NCBI RefSeq assembly: GCF_051388915.1
Contig: NZ_JBPKBH010000001.1
Span: 434,001-498,000 of the forward strand
Reading direction: 5' to 3'
Length of the DNA stretch: 64,000 nt
Origin: Yinghuangia sp051388915
Lineage (GTDB): Bacteria > Actinomycetota > Actinomycetes > Streptomycetales > Streptomycetaceae
The notes beneath the pieces were generated by a model that was given only the letters and a program-made list of their open reading frames with translations, was not told where the DNA came from and made no database searches. A program made the position numbers and the translations under genes. The number at the start of each line of letters is the position of its first letter. Position 1 is the stretch's first letter. This document shows positions 25,445 through 33,303 of the stretch, in pieces.

Positions 25445-26986
25445 ATGCACGTGCGAGCGCTCGACCTGATCGACCGCGTCCTGGACGCGGACAGCTTCAC
25501 GGCCTGGACCGACAAACTGCCCGAGCCGCACAAGGTGGACGCCGAGTACGCCCGGGAACTCGCCGCCGCCCGCGAACGCACCGGCCTCGACGAGGCCCTG
25601 GTGACCGGCGAAGGCCGCATCCACGGGCGTCGCGTCGCCGTCGTCGCCTGCGAGTTCGCGTTCCTCGCCGGATCCATCGGGGTCGCGGCGGCCGAGCGCC
25701 TGGTCCGCGCCATCGAGCGGGCGAGCGCCGAACGTCTCCCGCTCGTGGCGTCGCCGACCTCCGGCGGCACGCGCATGCAGGAAGGCACCGTCGCCTTCCT
25801 GCAAATGGTGAAGATCTCCGCGGCGGTCGCGGCGCACAAGGCGGCCGGTCTGCCATACCTCGTCTATCTGCGCCACCCCACCACCGGCGGCGTGTTCGCG
25901 TCGTGGGGCTCGCTCGGCCACGTCACCGCCGCACAGCCGGGCGCGCTCATCGGATTCCTCGGCCCGCGCGTGTTCGAGGCACTCAACGGCGAAGCGTTCC
26001 CGGCGGGCGTGCAGGTCGCGGAGAACCTGTACGAACACGGACTGATCGACGCCGTCGTCCCGCCCGAGCAACTGCGGGACGTCGCCGCGCGCGTCCTGGA
26101 AGTCCTCGACGACCGCCCGGACGCCGCCAACCCCGCCGCGCCTTACCCGTTTGACGCCGACCAGCCCGACACTCCCGCCTGGGAGAGCGTGCGCCGCTCC
26201 CGCGACCCCGGGCGCCCCGGCCTGCGCACCCTGCTGCGGCACGGCGCGCGAAGCGTCACACCGCTGCGCGGTACCGGCGAGGGGGAGAGCGAACCGTCGC
26301 TGCGCCTCGCCCTCGCGCGGTTCGGCGCCGACGGGTCCCCGGGCGCGCCCTGTGTCGTGCTCGGCCAGGACCGCACGCGGCAGAGCGAGTACGGCCCCTT
26401 CGGACCCGCCGGGCTGCGCCAGGCCCGGCGCGGCATGCGGCTCGCCGCCGAACTCGGGCTGCCGCTCGTGACGGTCGTCGACACGGCCGGCGCCGCGCTG
26501 TCCGCGGACGCCGAACAGGGCGGCCTCGCCGGGGAGATCGCCCGCTGCCTCACCGAACTCGTGATGCTCCCCGCACCGACCGTGTGCCTGCTGCTCGGCC
26601 AAGGCGCCGGAGGCGGCGCTCTCGCCCTGCTGCCCGCCGACCGCGTGCTCTGCGCCCGCAACGGCTGGCTCTCGCCGCTGCCGCCGGAAGGCGCCTCGGC
26701 ACTGCTGTTCCGGACCACGGACCGCGCGGCGGAGATCGCCGAGCGGCAGGGCATCCGTTCCGCGGATCTGCACGCCGCGGGGATCGTCGACCGGGTCGTC
26801 CCCGAACTCCCGGACGCCGCGGCCGAACCCGAGGCGTTCGTGCAGCGCGTCGCCGCCGCCCTGGAGGACGAACTGACCGCGCTGCGCGCCGCCGATCCCG
26901 GCGACCGGATCACCCGCCGCCTGGCTCGCTACCGCACGCTGGGGTTGCCGGAGGGGTACGCGCCGGGCCCTCACCCGTACGGGTGA
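25445..26986 (+). CDS. Carboxyltransferase with fused beta-like and alpha-like domains (acetyl-CoA carboxylase family)
   Basis: A 513-residue carboxyltransferase. The ATG at 25445 follows GGAAGG. The N-terminal half (about 1-235) is beta-like: VAVVACEFAFLAGSIG and LVASPTSGGTRMQEGTVAFLQM carry the oxyanion-forming glycines. The C-terminal half (about 260-505) is alpha-like: LPLVTVVDTAGAALSADAEQGG, CLLLGQGAGGGALALL, and RSADLHAAGIVDRVVPE. The two halves together resemble AccD/AccA joined in one chain, as in acyl-CoA carboxylase beta subunits. There is no biotin carboxylase or biotin carrier gene nearby, so its partners and acyl substrate are unknown. The beta-type zinc finger is not visible. 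Confidence 0.85.
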   Translation: MHVRALDLIDRVLDADSFTAWTDKLPEPHKVDAEYARELAAARERTGLDEALVTGEGRIHGRRVAVVACEFAFLAGSIGVAAAERLVRAIERASAERLPLVASPTSGGTRMQEGTVAFLQMVKISAAVAAHKAAGLPYLVYLRHPTTGGVFASWGSLGHVTAAQPGALIGFLGPRVFEALNGEAFPAGVQVAENLYEHGLIDAVVPPEQLRDVAARVLEVLDDRPDAANPAAPYPFDADQPDTPAWESVRRSRDPGRPGLRTLLRHGARSVTPLRGTGEGESEPSLRLALARFGADGSPGAPCVVLGQDRTRQSEYGPFGPAGLRQARRGMRLAAELGLPLVTVVDTAGAALSADAEQGGLAGEIARCLTELVMLPAPTVCLLLGQGAGGGALALLPADRVLCARNGWLSPLPPEGASALLFRTTDRAAEIAERQGIRSADLHAAGIVDRVVPELPDAAAEPEAFVQRVAAALEDELTALRAADPGDRITRRLARYRTLGLPEGYAPGPHPYG

Positions 26987-27221
26987 GTTGCCGGAGATCC
27001 GCGGACGTCAACTCGCAGGCTGCCTAGCCTGATTCACGTTCGGGACACGGGTTCCACACGCCCGACCCGCGCTGCGAAGGCGGCCGACGACACTTGATCG
27101 CACCTGTCGTCCGCCCAGCAGGTCGCCGCCCCGGACGGGATGCCGCGCGTGGCCCAGTGGTCAAGCCCCGCGTGGCATCCCCGTGGACCGGATGCCCCTT
27201 CCGCCCCCTTAGGGTCGAGGC

Positions 27222-27965
27222 GTGGACTTCACCGGCAAGAGCATCCCCGACCCCGGCTTCTCCGGCGACGACGGCACCGCCGACGCCGCCCTGGCAGAAG
27301 CCCTCGCCGGCACCCCGCCGCGCCGCGGGGACGTCCTGACGGCCCTCGCCGGAGCCCGCCTGCTGGTCCCGGTCGTCGCGCTCCTCGGCGAACTGGAGGA
27401 CACCGCCCCGGGCGAGCTCAAGCGCGAGAAGTCCAGCGACATGGCGGTGCCCACGATCGCGGGGCCCTCCGGCCGCAAGGCGCTCCCCGCGTTCACCTCG
27501 ACCGATGCCCTCGCCCGCTGGCGCCCGGACGCGCGCCCGGTCCCCGTCGACGCCCGCCGCGCCGCGATGGCCGCGTACGCGGAGGGCGCCGACACCCTCC
27601 TCCTCGATCTGGCGGGCCCGAGCACGTACGAGGTCACCGGCCCCGCGCTCCGCGCCCTCGCCGAAGGCCGCGAACTCGTACCGCCCCACCGCGACGAAGC
27701 CATCCGCTCCACAATCCGCGCCGCCACCGCCGAGGAACCGGCCGTCACCGCCGCCTACCTCACCGAAACCCCCTCCGCCGGCCTCCTCCTGACCCTCGCC
27801 TCAAGCGCCCCCACCCCCGAAATCACCGCAGCCGCCCACCGCATCGCCACCCGACTCTCCGAGTCCGAGGCCCTCCGCACGCGCCTCACCGGCAGCCTGG
27901 ACCTGGCCCTGCTCCCCACCGGCGCCGCCCCACCGAGCACCCCGCTCTACACGCAAACCAACTGA
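27222..27965 (+). CDS. SseB family protein
   Basis: A 247-residue protein with the SseB-like N-terminal fold (residues about 40-160), named after an enhancer of rhodanese-like activity in enteric bacteria but of unclear function in actinomycetes. The GTG start at 27222 begins MDFTGKSIPDPGFSGDDGTAD. Recognisable segments are ARLLVPVVALLG, ALPAFTSTDALARWRPDARPVPV and TLLLDLAGPSTYEVTGPALRALAEG. The C-terminal part is helical. It is monocistronic and convergent with the DUF1844 gene. Confidence 0.88.
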   Translation: MDFTGKSIPDPGFSGDDGTADAALAEALAGTPPRRGDVLTALAGARLLVPVVALLGELEDTAPGELKREKSSDMAVPTIAGPSGRKALPAFTSTDALARWRPDARPVPVDARRAAMAAYAEGADTLLLDLAGPSTYEVTGPALRALAEGRELVPPHRDEAIRSTIRAATAEEPAVTAAYLTETPSAGLLLTLASSAPTPEITAAAHRIATRLSESEALRTRLTGSLDLALLPTGAAPPSTPLYTQTN

Positions 27966-28412
27966 ACAGCCCCGCCCCGGTCCCGCCGCCCGACAGGCCA
28001 GGCACCGCAGGTACGCCAGTTCTCGGCTCGTGGGTCGATCGGGCCGGTAGAGCTGATCGTGGGCCGGGGACGCGTCGGACGCCGACGCGCTGCCGGCCCC
28101 AACCCACCGCCGGTCGCCGTGGGCGGCCCACTACGCAGCCGGCCGAGCCGACCCCTCGTGCCCGCACGGGGCGCCGCAGTCGATGTCGCACCGCGCGCCC
28201 GTACGTTGTGCACCCACCGCTCAACCTCACAGCGTGAGCCTTTGGTGCGGGTTGTCCACTGTCCCGCGGTGCAACGGCCGCGGCGCCGTTTTGGGCGCGG
28301 GTGGGTGATCGCGTGCGCCGCGCTTCGGCTGGTGCGAGGGTTCCGACACGGGTGGCGGTCGTTCCCGTTCGACGGGGGGCGCATAGGAAGCCGGGCGCGC
28401 CCGAGGTGTTCG
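27966..28412. other. 447-base region between convergent genes; no gene seen
   Basis: This stretch separates the SseB and DUF1844 genes. I see only short GC-rich hairpins, for example around 28160-28180, and no ORF with a convincing start or product. Confidence 0.5.
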
Positions 28413-28829
28413 TCAGCCGTAGACCGGGCCGGTGAACTTTTCGCCGGGGCCCTTGCCGGGTTCGTCCGGGTACAGGGAGGCCTCGCGGAAGGCGAGCTGG
28501 AGGGAGCGGAGCCCGTCTCGGAGCGGGGCGGCGTGTTGGGAGCCGAGTTCGGGCGCGCCTGCGGTGACCAGGCCGGCGAGGGCGGTGATGAGCTTGCGGG
28601 CCTCGTCGAGGTCCTTGTGCTTGTCGCCGTCCTCGGCGAGGCCGAGCTTGACGGCGGACGCGCTCATCAGGTGCACGGCGAGGGTGGTGATCACCTCCAT
28701 CGCCGAGACGTCGGCGATGTCGCGGGTCATGTCGCGGGTCATGTCGCGAGTCATGGTGTCCGCGTCGTCGCCGGACGGTGCCGGGGTGGTGCCGGGGGCG
28801 GGGTCTGCGGGCAGTGCGCTGTCGGTCAT
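28413..28829 (-). CDS. DUF1844 family protein
   Basis: A 138-residue protein whose core (residues about 40-125) matches DUF1844: AMEVITTLAVHLMSASAVKLGL, DLDEARKLITALAGLV and LRDGLRSLQLAFREAS. The function is unknown; the family is common next to infC in actinomycetes. The ATG at 28829 begins a Pro/Asp-rich N-terminal tail. Within that tail a 12-base unit occurs three times and encodes MTRDMTRDMTRD. It is divergent from the infC operon, whose promoter region lies just beyond. Confidence 0.85.
   Translation of the reverse strand: MTDSALPADPAPGTTPAPSGDDADTMTRDMTRDMTRDIADVSAMEVITTLAVHLMSASAVKLGLAEDGDKHKDLDEARKLITALAGLVTAGAPELGSQHAAPLRDGLRSLQLAFREASLYPDEPGKGPGEKFTGPVYG
28717..28755. repeat. 12-bp tandem repeat inside the DUF1844 gene
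   Basis: Three successive copies of ATGTCGCGGGTC (the third with one change, GGG to GAG) encode the repeated MTRD in the N-terminal tail of the DUF1844 protein. The length is a multiple of three, so copy-number change would preserve the frame. Confidence 0.8.
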
Positions 28830-28880
28830 GCGACCCAGTGTCGGGTATGCGCGGCGGCGGACCTGACGTGGGCCGCGCGA

Positions 28881-28910
28881 TTGGGTGTACGGGCCGGGGT
28901 CGCGTACAGT
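28881..28910 (+). promoter_or_regulatory. Candidate promoter of infC-rpmI-rplT
   Basis: TTGGGT (28881-28886) and TACAGT (28905-28910) with an 18-base spacer resemble a housekeeping promoter reading toward infC. It would give a leader of about 360 bases before the IF-3 start, long enough to include the hairpins at 29064-29083 and 29136-29166. Confidence 0.45.
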
Positions 28911-29063
28911 GGGCTTCCGCAACGCTCCGCCCGGTGTCCGGTTCGCCCCGCCGGGTGGTATTGTGGTGCGTCGACCGATCGGGCACTGATGTGTCCGACA
29001 CGTAAGCGGAGGCTCCGTCTCCCACCCGATCGACCTCGCGGTCGACGGGTCACGGTCCGGCGC

Positions 29064-29083
29064 GGATCACCACTCGGTGGTCC
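29064..29083 (+). promoter_or_regulatory. Leader hairpin upstream of infC
   Basis: GGATCACC (29064-29071) pairs with GGTGGTCC (29076-29083) with one G-T pair and a 4-base loop. It lies in the infC leader about 50 bases before the terminator-like hairpin and could be part of an attenuation structure. Confidence 0.35.
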
Positions 29084-29135
29084 GAGGCGCGCTTTCCCGT
29101 TCGGGAAGAAGCACGCCGGTCGTCGGTGTTATGGA

Positions 29136-29166
29136 GCCTCGCATGCGTCCCATGCGGGGCTTTTCG
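29136..29166 (+). terminator. Terminator-like hairpin in the infC leader (putative attenuator)
   Basis: AGCCTCGCATG (29136-29146) pairs with CATGCGGGGCT (29152-29162) with one G-T pair, followed by TTTT. It lies about 115 bases upstream of the infC start and downstream of the predicted promoter, so it can end transcription early. Leader attenuation of infC-rpmI-rplT is known in other bacteria; control here is inferred. Confidence 0.6.
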
Positions 29167-29279
29167 CATGTCGGGCTCGGAACCGGGCCCGTCGTGCAAG
29201 GAGACCCGCACGGTTGACGGCTAGGAGTACGTGGCCGCGGGACCGAACCGCCGACCACTTCAGGAATCGAGGAGGCCCC

Positions 29280-29945
29280 ATCAGCGCCGAGCCCCGCATC
29301 AACGACCGGATTCGCGTCCCCGAGGTGCGACTCGTCGGTCCCAGCGGCGAGCAGGTCGGGATCGTTCCGCTTGCCAAGGCCCTGGAGCTCGCCCAGGAGT
29401 ACGATCTCGACCTCGTCGAGGTCGCGGCCAACGCCAGGCCGCCGGTGTGCAAGCTCATGGACTACGGCAAGTTCAAGTACGAGTCCGCCATGAAGGCCCG
29501 TGAAGCGCGCAAGAACCAGGCGCACACGGTCATCAAGGAGATGAAGCTCCGGCCGAAGATCGACCCGCACGACTACGAGACCAAGAAGGGTCACGTCGAG
29601 CGGTTCCTGAAGCAGGGCGACAAGGTCAAGATCACGATCATGTTCCGCGGTCGCGAGCAGTCCCGCCCCGAGCTGGGTTTCCGACTGCTGAAGCGGTTGT
29701 CGGAGGACGTCCAGGAGCTGGGCTTCGTCGAGTCCAGCCCCAAGCAGGACGGCCGCAACATGATCATGGTTCTCGGTCCGCACAAGAAGAAGACCGAGGC
29801 CATGGCCGAGGCCCGCGAGGCCCAGGCCGCCCGCAAGGACGCACGCCGGGGCCACGACCAGGCCGCGGCCGCGCCGGAGGACGCCGACGCCGAGGCCGGG
29901 CAGACCGTCGCGACACCTGCTGCGACCCCCGCGGACGAGGGCTGA
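29280..29945 (+). CDS. infC: Translation initiation factor IF-3, ATC start
   Basis: A 221-residue IF-3, which binds the 30S subunit and proofreads initiator tRNA and start codons. The N-domain starts ISAEPRINDRIRVPEVRL, with GIVPLAKALELAQEYDLDLVEVA and PPVCKLMDYGKFKYE. The C-domain has KEMKLRPKIDPHDYETKKGH, KITIMFRGREQSRPELG and MIMVLGPHKK. No ATG, GTG or TTG lies between the ribosome binding site and the conserved first residues; the strong GAGGAGG (29269-29275) is 4 bases before ATC at 29280. Unusual start codons in infC (AUU in E. coli) allow IF-3 to repress itself. The C-terminal tail is Ala/Asp-rich. Confidence 0.93.
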   Translation: MSAEPRINDRIRVPEVRLVGPSGEQVGIVPLAKALELAQEYDLDLVEVAANARPPVCKLMDYGKFKYESAMKAREARKNQAHTVIKEMKLRPKIDPHDYETKKGHVERFLKQGDKVKITIMFRGREQSRPELGFRLLKRLSEDVQELGFVESSPKQDGRNMIMVLGPHKKKTEAMAEAREAQAARKDARRGHDQAAAAPEDADAEAGQTVATPAATPADEG

Positions 29946-29983
29946 CCCCCGGTCGATCCGCGACCCCAGTTCCACACACATCT

Positions 29984-30014
29984 GTGCCTGCCCGGCGGGA
30001 TGCCGGGCAGGCAC
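29984..30014 (+). terminator. Perfect hairpin between infC and rpmI
   Basis: GTGCCTGCCCGGC (29984-29996) pairs perfectly with GCCGGGCAGGCAC (30002-30014) around GGGAT. It lies 38 bases after the infC stop and 26 bases before rpmI, without a T tract. It may attenuate or mark a processing point between infC and the ribosomal-protein genes. Confidence 0.6.
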
Positions 30015-30039
30015 GGCACGACGAGGAGACAGCGGCGAC

Positions 30040-30234
30040 ATGCCGAAGAACAAGACGCACAGTGGTGCCAGCAAGCGCTTCAAGATCACCGGCTCCGGCA
30101 AGGTGGTCCGTCAGCGCGCCGGTCGCCGCCACCTGCTCGAGCACAAGCCCTCGACGCTGACCCGTCGCCTCGCGGGCACGGTCGTCGCCGCCCCGGCCGA
30201 CGCCAAGAAGATCAAGAAGCTGCTCGGCAAGTGA
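30040..30234 (+). CDS. rpmI: 50S ribosomal protein L35
   Basis: The 64-residue L35 of the large ribosomal subunit. It begins MPKNKTHSGASKRFKITGSG and is highly basic, with RQRAGRRHLLEHKPS in the middle and KKIKKLLGK at the end. Length and sequence are typical. The ATG follows GAGGAG. It is the second gene of infC-rpmI-rplT. Confidence 0.98.
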   Translation: MPKNKTHSGASKRFKITGSGKVVRQRAGRRHLLEHKPSTLTRRLAGTVVAAPADAKKIKKLLGK

Positions 30235-30351
30235 GCCATGTGCGCCTGCCCCCGCGAGCCTGACGGCCGCGCGGAGGCGGCGGGCGCCGGTCCCAGTCGT
30301 ACCCCGGGTCGGGGTCACCACGCCCCGGTCTGAAGTCAAGGAGTTCATCAA

Positions 30352-30738
30352 GTGGCACGCGTCAAGCGGTCGGTCAACGCCCAGAAGAAGCGCCGCGTCA
30401 TCCTGGAGCGCGCGAGCGGTTACCGCGGGCAGCGCTCGCGCCTGTACCGCAAGGCCAAGGAGCAGGTCACCCACTCCCTGGTCTACAACTACAACGACCG
30501 CAAGAAGCGCAAGGGCGACTTCCGTCAGCTTTGGATCCAGCGCATCAACGCGGCTGCCCGTCTGAACGGCATCACCTACAACCGCTTCATCCAGGGCCTC
30601 AAGGCCGCCAGCATCGAGGTCGACCGCAAGATGCTGGCCGAGCTCGCGGTCAACGACCCGACGGCGTTCGCCGCGCTGGTCGAGGTCGCGCAGAAGGCGC
30701 TCCCGGCCGACGTCAACGCGCCGAAGGAAGCCGCCTGA
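30352..30738 (+). CDS. rplT: 50S ribosomal protein L20
   Basis: The 128-residue L20, an early assembly protein of the 50S subunit that binds 23S rRNA. The GTG at 30352 follows AAGGAG by 8 bases. Conserved blocks are visible: ARVKRSVNAQKKRRVILERA, GYRGQRSRLYRKAKEQV, and QLWIQRINAAARLNGITYNR. In firmicutes and enterics L20 represses this operon through its leader; whether it does so here is not shown. The gene is followed by a strong terminator. Confidence 0.98.
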   Translation: MARVKRSVNAQKKRRVILERASGYRGQRSRLYRKAKEQVTHSLVYNYNDRKKRKGDFRQLWIQRINAAARLNGITYNRFIQGLKAASIEVDRKMLAELAVNDPTAFAALVEVAQKALPADVNAPKEAA

Positions 30739-30768
30739 TCTCACGGGCATCCCGGTGGGTCTCCGCAC

Positions 30769-30799
30769 CGGACGCCGCGGCCTCGCGCCGCGGCGTCCG
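30769..30799 (+). terminator. Hairpin terminator after rplT
   Basis: CGGACGCCGCGG (30769-30780) pairs perfectly with CCGCGGCGTCCG (30788-30799). Flanking CTCCG/CGGAG bases extend the stem past a small bulge. It lies 30 bases after the rplT stop. Confidence 0.75.
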
Positions 30800-30961
30800 C
30801 GGAGGCCCATCGGTACATCCGGGGCCGGAAGAAATCACCCCGAGCCCGGATGAACACACCGGAGAACGCCCGGGGCCGCACGGCAACCAGAAGCGGCCGG
30901 TACGGCGCGCCCGGCCCGAACAGCCCGCCACCGCCGCGGGCGGAACGCAGGAAGAAACCCC

Positions 30962-31807
30962 ATGGCGATTCCCGAGCTGACCTCCACCCGCTCACCCCGC
31001 GTGGTGGCGGCCCGGCGGCTCGCCAAGCGCGCGTTCCGGGCGGGTGAACGGCGCTTCCTCGCGGAGGGTCCGCAGGCGGTACGCGAGGCCGTGGCCCGCC
31101 CTGGCACCGCCGTCGAGGTGTACGCCACCGCCGAGACCGCCGAGCGCTACCCCGACATCGTCGCGGCCGCCGCGGAGTCCGGCGTCCCGGTGCTGCGCGC
31201 GACCCCCGAGGTCGTCGCCGCGGTCAGCCAGACCGTCACGCCGCAGGGCATGGTCGCGCTGTGCCGCTTCGTCGACGTGCCGCTCGCCGACCTGACCGAC
31301 CCGCACGCGCCCGACCTGGTGGCGGTGCTGGCACACGTACGCGACCCCGGCAACGCCGGAACGGTTCTGCGTGCGGCCGACGCCGCGGGGGCGGAGGCGG
31401 TGGTCCTGACGGACGCGTCCGTCGACCTGTACAACCCCAAGACCGTGCGGGCGTCGGTGGGCAGCCTGTTCCACCTGCCGGTCGTGGTCGGGGCCCGCGT
31501 CGAGGACACCGTGGCGCAGCTGCGCGCCGCCGGGTTGCGCATTCTGGCCGCGGACGGTGCCGGAGCCGCGGACCTGGACGACGAGTTGGACGCCGGCGGC
31601 CTCGATGGGCCGACGGCGTGGATTTTCGGCAACGAGGCGTGGGGCCTCCCGGCGGAGATCCGCGCGCTGGCCGACGCCGTGGTGCGGGTTCCGATCCACG
31701 GACGGGCGGAGAGTTTGAACCTGGCCACGGCCGCGGCCGTGTGCCTGTATGCGTCCGCGCGGGCGCAGCGCGGGAGTTCGGGCTGCCGGGCGAAGCGCGA
31801 CGGTTAG
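30962..31807 (+). CDS. TrmH/SpoU-family RNA 2'-O-methyltransferase
   Basis: A 281-residue SPOUT methyltransferase. The ATG at 30962 follows GGAAG. The N-terminal substrate-binding domain (RRFLAEGPQAVREAVARPG) precedes the knotted SAM-binding domain. Its three motifs are present: LAHVRDPGNAGTVLRAADAAGAEAVVL, WIFGNEAWGLP, and ESLNLATAAAVCLYASAR. It methylates ribose 2'-OH on rRNA or tRNA; the exact site is not predictable from sequence. The position after rplT and before pheS is conserved in streptomycetes. Confidence 0.92.
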   Translation: MAIPELTSTRSPRVVAARRLAKRAFRAGERRFLAEGPQAVREAVARPGTAVEVYATAETAERYPDIVAAAAESGVPVLRATPEVVAAVSQTVTPQGMVALCRFVDVPLADLTDPHAPDLVAVLAHVRDPGNAGTVLRAADAAGAEAVVLTDASVDLYNPKTVRASVGSLFHLPVVVGARVEDTVAQLRAAGLRILAADGAGAADLDDELDAGGLDGPTAWIFGNEAWGLPAEIRALADAVVRVPIHGRAESLNLATAAAVCLYASARAQRGSSGCRAKRDG

Positions 31808-31989
31808 CGCGGGCGTGCGCCCGCGTACGCCACGGGCGCGCCAGGAAATGTGGTCGCGTGACTGTCGAGCCTCGCGGCCCGTTGGAGTAGTGTGACCGGC
31901 CCGGAGCATCTGCTTCATAGGGGTATGCCATTCCGTGGGGGGCCCCGGAATGGTGTGACTCCTCGGCCGTGTGGGTCGGAAGGGGGCCG

Positions 31990-33147
31990 ATGAACGTGGA
32001 CGCGGATCCGTACGGACCGGGCGCGCTGGCGGGGCTCGGCGCGGACGCGCTGCCCGACGGCCTGGTCATCGCCGACGCCGCGGGCGCGGTGTGCCTCTTC
32101 AACGCGGCGGCGCAGCGCATCACCGGCATCCGGGCCGAGGACGCGCTCGGCAAACACCTGGGCGACGCGCTGCCGTTGGAGGACATCGACGGCCGCCGCT
32201 GGTGGGTGTGCACGGACCCGTACGGCGGGCTGGGCATCCGCACCCGCCAGCCCGAGCGCAATCTCGTGCTGAACGGGCGCGAAGTGCTGGTCACCGCGTC
32301 GTACGTGCGCGAGAACGGCGCGAACTCCCCGGTGACCCACGTCGCCGTGGCCCTGCGCTGCACGTCCGCGCGCCGCCGCGGCGAGCGCAACCACGCCGAG
32401 CTGATCGCGACCGTCGCGCACGAACTCCGCTCGCCGCTCACCAGCGTCAAGGGCTTCACCGCCACGCTGCTGCGCAAGTGGGAACGCTTCACCGACGAGC
32501 AGAAGCGCCTGATGCTGGAGACCGTGGACGCCGACGCGGACCGCGTCACGCGCCTGATCACCGAGCTGCTGGACATCTCGCGCATCGACTCGGGGCGCCT
32601 GCAACTGCACCGTGAGGTGGTCGACCTGCGCGAGGCGGTGGACCGCCACGTACGCGCGCAGATCGCCTCCGGGCAGCCGGAGGACCGTTTCCGCGTGCGC
32701 TGCGACGAAGCGCTTCCGCAGACCTGGATGGACCGCGACAAGCTCGACCAGATCCTCGGCAACCTCCTGGAAAACGCCGTGCGCCACGGCGCCGGAGCCG
32801 TCACCATCGAGATGGCCAGGACCCGCTTCGGGCCGGACGAGGGGGCCGGGTCCACCGGGGGCGAACCCGCGGGCGCCAAGCCCGCCGGTCCGGCCGAGGC
32901 GGCCGGCGACGAAGGGACGGAGATCACGGTGAGCGACGAGGGCCCGGGCATCCCGGACGAGTTGCTCGGCCGTGTCTTCACGCGCTTCTGGCGCGGCAAC
33001 CGCCGCGGCGGCACCGGCCTCGGGCTCTACATCGTGAAGGGCCTCGTCGAGGCGCACGGCGGCACGATCGACGTCGGCCGTGCGGCGTGCGGCGGGGCCA
33101 GGTTCCGATTTCGCCTGCCCGCGGGCATGCCGGACGTTCTGGCCTGA
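31990..33147 (+). CDS. Cytoplasmic PAS-domain sensor histidine kinase
   Basis: A 385-residue kinase without transmembrane segments. The ATG at 31990 follows GGAAGGGGG. A PAS domain spans about residues 12-115 (ALPDGLVIADAAGAVCLFNAAA). The phosphoacceptor segment is LIATVAHELRSPLTSVKGF, with the His in the HisKA H-box. The ATPase domain has NLLENAVRHGAG (N-box), SDEGPGIPDELLGRVFTRFW (G1) and GGTGLGLYIVKGLVEAHGG (G2). A 30-residue Gly/Ala/Pro insert lies between the N-box and G1. No response-regulator gene is adjacent, so it is an orphan here. Signal unknown. Confidence 0.9.
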   Translation: MNVDADPYGPGALAGLGADALPDGLVIADAAGAVCLFNAAAQRITGIRAEDALGKHLGDALPLEDIDGRRWWVCTDPYGGLGIRTRQPERNLVLNGREVLVTASYVRENGANSPVTHVAVALRCTSARRRGERNHAELIATVAHELRSPLTSVKGFTATLLRKWERFTDEQKRLMLETVDADADRVTRLITELLDISRIDSGRLQLHREVVDLREAVDRHVRAQIASGQPEDRFRVRCDEALPQTWMDRDKLDQILGNLLENAVRHGAGAVTIEMARTRFGPDEGAGSTGGEPAGAKPAGPAEAAGDEGTEITVSDEGPGIPDELLGRVFTRFWRGNRRGGTGLGLYIVKGLVEAHGGTIDVGRAACGGARFRFRLPAGMPDVLA

Positions 33148-33182
33148 CCGCGGGCGGTTCCAGGTACGCGGCCCGAACCACC

Positions 33183-33188
33183 TAGACT
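33183..33188 (+). promoter_or_regulatory. Possible -10 element of pheST
   Basis: TAGACT is a good -10 hexamer about 115 bases upstream of the pheS ATG. A TTCCAG 19 bases upstream is only a weak -35. No leader peptide or T-box-like structure was recognised between it and pheS. Confidence 0.35.
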
Positions 33189-33303
33189 CGACCCGTCGCC
33201 CCGTACTCTCCCGCGGCCCGACGCCGCGAAGCCGGAGTACGAGGCCGCCCGGCTTCGACCGGGGACCCGCGGGCGAGCATCCCTACAGGAGCACTGGAAG
33301 CAG

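Noticed and set aside
26987..27221. DtxR/IdeR-type iron box near 27022-27037 (CAGGCT-N4-AGCCTG)
   Set aside because: Only a 6-bp inverted repeat matches, and it lacks the flanking TTAGGTTAGG pattern of iron boxes.
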